Shown: positions 61,831 to 64,000 of the stretch, in pieces
Numbering within the stretch: position 1 is the first letter of the stretch
How the letters are laid out: each line of letters starts with the position of its first letter
Assembly (NCBI RefSeq): GCF_004307995.1
Contig: NZ_SIRE01000025.1
Location: 102,812-166,811, forward strand
Direction: 5' to 3'
From: Paenibacillus thalictri
Lineage (GTDB): Bacteria; Bacillota; Bacilli; Paenibacillales; NBRC-103111
Length of the DNA stretch: 64,000 nt
Notes under the pieces: generated by a model
What the model was told of the DNA's origin: nothing
What the model saw: only the letters and a program-made list of their open reading frames with translations
Database searches by the model: none
Translations under genes and position numbers: made by a program

Positions 61831-64000
61831 GGACCGCTCCCTCCTGGAATGGCGATAAAGTCCGACGCCGGCACCCGGACGGTACCGTCCGTATAAAGTT
61901 CCGCGCCGTAGTTGACGATGATCCGTTTGCCTGTTTCATATGTTGTTTCGTAGACTTGATCGGCAAGCTGCCTGTGGCCGGTAATGAACTTGTCCTGGAC
62001 ATCGCCAAGCGCCTGATTGTACCGCTGATATTCCTCCACGGCGGTAAGCTCCCAATCGCGGTAATTCAAGCTGTAATACCATAGAGAATACGCGCCTTTC
62101 ATCTCCCGCGACTCCGCGTTTGCGAATAGAAACGACGGGTTTGCGCCATATTCGACGCTTCTGAGGAACCCGTTCTTGAACTGGTCGCGTACGTTTGCCC
62201 ACTCGGAAGAATACGTCACCAGCCCATGCAGCGCAATCTGCGCAAAAGGGATCGGGCGGCTGGTCATCAGGTCGTAGGAATAATCGTCGGCCAAACGGTG
62301 CAGATGGTTGATCACACCTGCCGTATACCCATTCGGCTGCTCCACGCTTACGCCTCCCAGCGTTTGCTTTGCTGCTTGCAAGATACGCTTTTGGATGCCC
62401 ATCGCCTCCGTCCGCGAAGCAAAGTAGCGGTCGTTAAAATCGCTGTTCAACTGCTGGCCGATACCTTGCTCAAAATGAATGCCGTCGGCTCCAAGCTCCT
62501 TATACAGCGGCAGATCGCGTTCGACGGTTTTCAAGCTGAAGCCGGGGCTAACCAACGTGCTGACTTCCTTGTTGTAGTAGTTCTCAAAATCAAGCACCCT
62601 GCCGGCCAAATTGCGCAAGCCGTCGTACCTGCTGTTAAAGCCATTCCCGCCGCTATCGCTCAGCGTATAATTGGCCGTCAGCGTCACCGGCATTTGCAGC
62701 GAATGGGCAAATTCGATAAAACGCTTCATGCCGTCGTTGCCGCCCAGACGTTGATCGACCGGAAACAATCCCCCGTGCGAGCTGTAGCCGCCCGTTTGCC
62801 AGCCCACATAATTGATGTTCATTTTTTCGACGCCAAGACCGTACAAACGTTTGACCATCTCCATCGCCTGCGAGGTTGTCGTAGCGGGAATGTAGCTGTC
62901 CCACAGCAGCCCGTTTTTCCGGTCTCCGCCGACAATGTCCAAATACAACGGAAGCTTGCTGCCGGTATTTTTCAGCTTCTGCAGCCCTTGCGATTGCATC
63001 AAATAGTCGCGGTAACGCGCAGCCATGCCGACGTAGCTATCCCGCCCCGGAGGGAGAATGAAATATTTGGTCGTGCGGCTTTTCGCTTCGAAACGGTTTT
63101 TGCTGTACGTAAAAAATCCGTTTTTGGCCTTGCGGCTCGTATTTTGAAAAAACTTCATCCGGTATTGCAGCTCGGGTGTAATCCAGTTGTAGCTGCCATA
63201 GGCGCCGGCGGGAGAAGCAAACAGCTTGCCATATTCCTCGCCGCCCTCCATGACGGCGACAAACGCCGATCTGCCCGACTTTAAGCCAAACACCGGCATT
63301 TTGACGTCCAGTCTTTTTGTATTTTCGTTAAAAAACGAGCTGTCGCTGCCGTAGATGCTTTCGCGGTATACCGACTTGTCTCCGGAGTGGTTTTCGTGGA
63401 AATCGATCAGCGCCCCCGGCCCGTCGGGAACGACCATATACCCTTCCTGCCCGGAAGACGGCTGTGCGCCGAACAGCGGGTACAGCTTCATATTAAGCAA
63501 GCTCAGCTTGCCTTCTTCGATCGCGCCGTCCTCCACTTTGGTCACGACGGCGTCGCCTTCCAGCTTCACTTCGACAGGGATTTTGATGCCGCTTGTTTTA
63601 AAATGAAAAATCAGCTTAAAGCCGTTGTCGATCAGCTGGAAACTTTCGACGGCGCCTTTGTCCTCGGTCATGTTGATCAGCTTCGGCTGCGCTTTCGTAT
63701 TGGCGATGTCGATCACTTCAAGAATCGCCGGCGAACGCAAATGATTGCGCCAAGCGCCGGTGATCGTTTCCTGCGCCCACGTCTCCGGCGTCGGATACGA
63801 GCGGAACACCTCGCCGCTGCGCTTGTCTTCGACGCGGAAGTGCCCGCTCGCGCTGTCCGCGAGCAGCCGCAGCTGCGCCGTCTCCGCCGCCGGCTTGAAG
63901 CCGGCTTCGCCCGGCAGCTCGCCGCCCGCCGCGGCTGGCGCGGGCTTTGCCGCCGTGGCCGCGCTGGCGTCCGCTGCCGCTGCGGGCGGCTGCGCGCCTG
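61827..64000 (-). CDS. DUF5696-domain protein (N-terminus beyond window)
   Basis: The frame is open from the right window edge, so the N-terminus is missing; about 724 residues are visible. The first 60 are Ala/Pro-rich (GAQPPAAADASAATAAKPAP), a probable linker after a signal or anchor. A beta-sandwich-like region follows, then a barrel-like part with YLDIVGGDRKNGLL, MNINYVGWQTGGYSSHGG and VTLTANYTLSDSGG, and later GVSVEQPNGYTAGVINHLHRLADDYSYDLMTSRPIPFAQI. This is the DUF5696 family, often next to sugar importers and with a glycoside-hydrolase-like fold; activity is unproven. It overlaps the permease start by four bases, so it is the first visible gene of the importer unit. Confidence 0.82.
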   Translation of the reverse strand, partial: GAQPPAAAADASAATAAKPAPAAAGGELPGEAGFKPAAETAQLRLLADSASGHFRVEDKRSGEVFRSYPTPETWAQETITGAWRNHLRSPAILEVIDIANTKAQPKLINMTEDKGAVESFQLIDNGFKLIFHFKTSGIKIPVEVKLEGDAVVTKVEDGAIEEGKLSLLNMKLYPLFGAQPSSGQEGYMVVPDGPGALIDFHENHSGDKSVYRESIYGSDSSFFNENTKRLDVKMPVFGLKSGRSAFVAVMEGGEEYGKLFASPAGAYGSYNWITPELQYRMKFFQNTSRKAKNGFFTYSKNRFEAKSRTTKYFILPPGRDSYVGMAARYRDYLMQSQGLQKLKNTGSKLPLYLDIVGGDRKNGLLWDSYIPATTTSQAMEMVKRLYGLGVEKMNINYVGWQTGGYSSHGGLFPVDQRLGGNDGMKRFIEFAHSLQMPVTLTANYTLSDSGGNGFNSRYDGLRNLAGRVLDFENYYNKEVSTLVSPGFSLKTVERDLPLYKELGADGIHFEQGIGQQLNSDFNDRYFASRTEAMGIQKRILQAAKQTLGGVSVEQPNGYTAGVINHLHRLADDYSYDLMTSRPIPFAQIALHGLVTYSSEWANVRDQFKNGFLRSVEYGANPSFLFANAESREMKGAYSLWYYSLNYRDWELTAVEEYQRYNQALGDVQDKFITGHRQLADQVYETTYETGKRIIVNYGAELYTDGTVRVPASDFIAIPGGSGP

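Overview
The window looks like chromosomal DNA from a Paenibacillus-type Bacillota. The reasons are strong AGGAGG-type ribosome binding sites, frequent TTG/GTG starts, fairly high GC, five carbohydrate ABC-transporter sets without their own ATPase (usual where one shared MsmX-type ATPase serves many importers), YesM/YesN-type two-component systems, membrane-anchored AraC regulators and an SLH-anchored giant glycoside hydrolase. The genus is an inference from gene content. I saw no rRNA, tRNA, CRISPR array, phage or intact insertion sequence.

Layout: (1) 1-4.9 kb, a divergent catabolic locus: 2-hydroxyacid dehydrogenase (cut by the window edge), cupin dioxygenase and SDR on the minus strand; enolase-superfamily dehydratase and RraA-like aldolase on the plus strand. 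(2) 4.9-5.8 kb, repeat-rich non-coding DNA. (3) 5.8-13.3 kb, AraC regulator, solute-binding protein, two permeases and a type I sulfatase. (4) 13.4-16.6 kb, IclR regulator, solitary ParB-like protein and a GNAT. (5) 16.8-24.2 kb, solute-binding protein, MalF/MalG-like permeases, amidohydrolase, aldo/keto reductase and glycoside hydrolase. (6) 24.3-24.6 kb, 98-bp tandem repeats. (7) 24.7-32.6 kb, a third importer, a REC-less AraC protein and a divergent YesM/YesN pair. (8) 32.8-38.0 kb, Gfo/Idh/MocA, LarA-like protein, AraC regulator and two SDRs. (9) 38.1-51.4 kb, a pectin-type locus: SLH-anchored GH28, a second GH28, importer and AraC regulator. (10) 51.5-52.4 kb, ROK fructokinase. (11) 52.4-57.7 kb, a more AT-rich accessory stretch. 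(12) 57.7-64.0 kb, DUF5696 protein (cut by the window edge), two permeases and an OmpR/histidine-kinase pair.

Most of the window is a mosaic of carbohydrate-utilisation loci: regulators sense extracellular sugars, lipoproteins and permeases import oligosaccharides, hydrolases, a sulfatase or GH28 enzymes cut them, and SDR, dehydratase, aldolase and LarA-like enzymes would process sugar acids. The most useful new observations are a shared AACAAAATC-containing operator-like motif linking loci 1 and 8, a lipoprotein related to signal peptidase I that has lost both catalytic residues, a 53-residue stand-alone HD-GYP-type N-terminal segment, and two tandem-repeat arrays.
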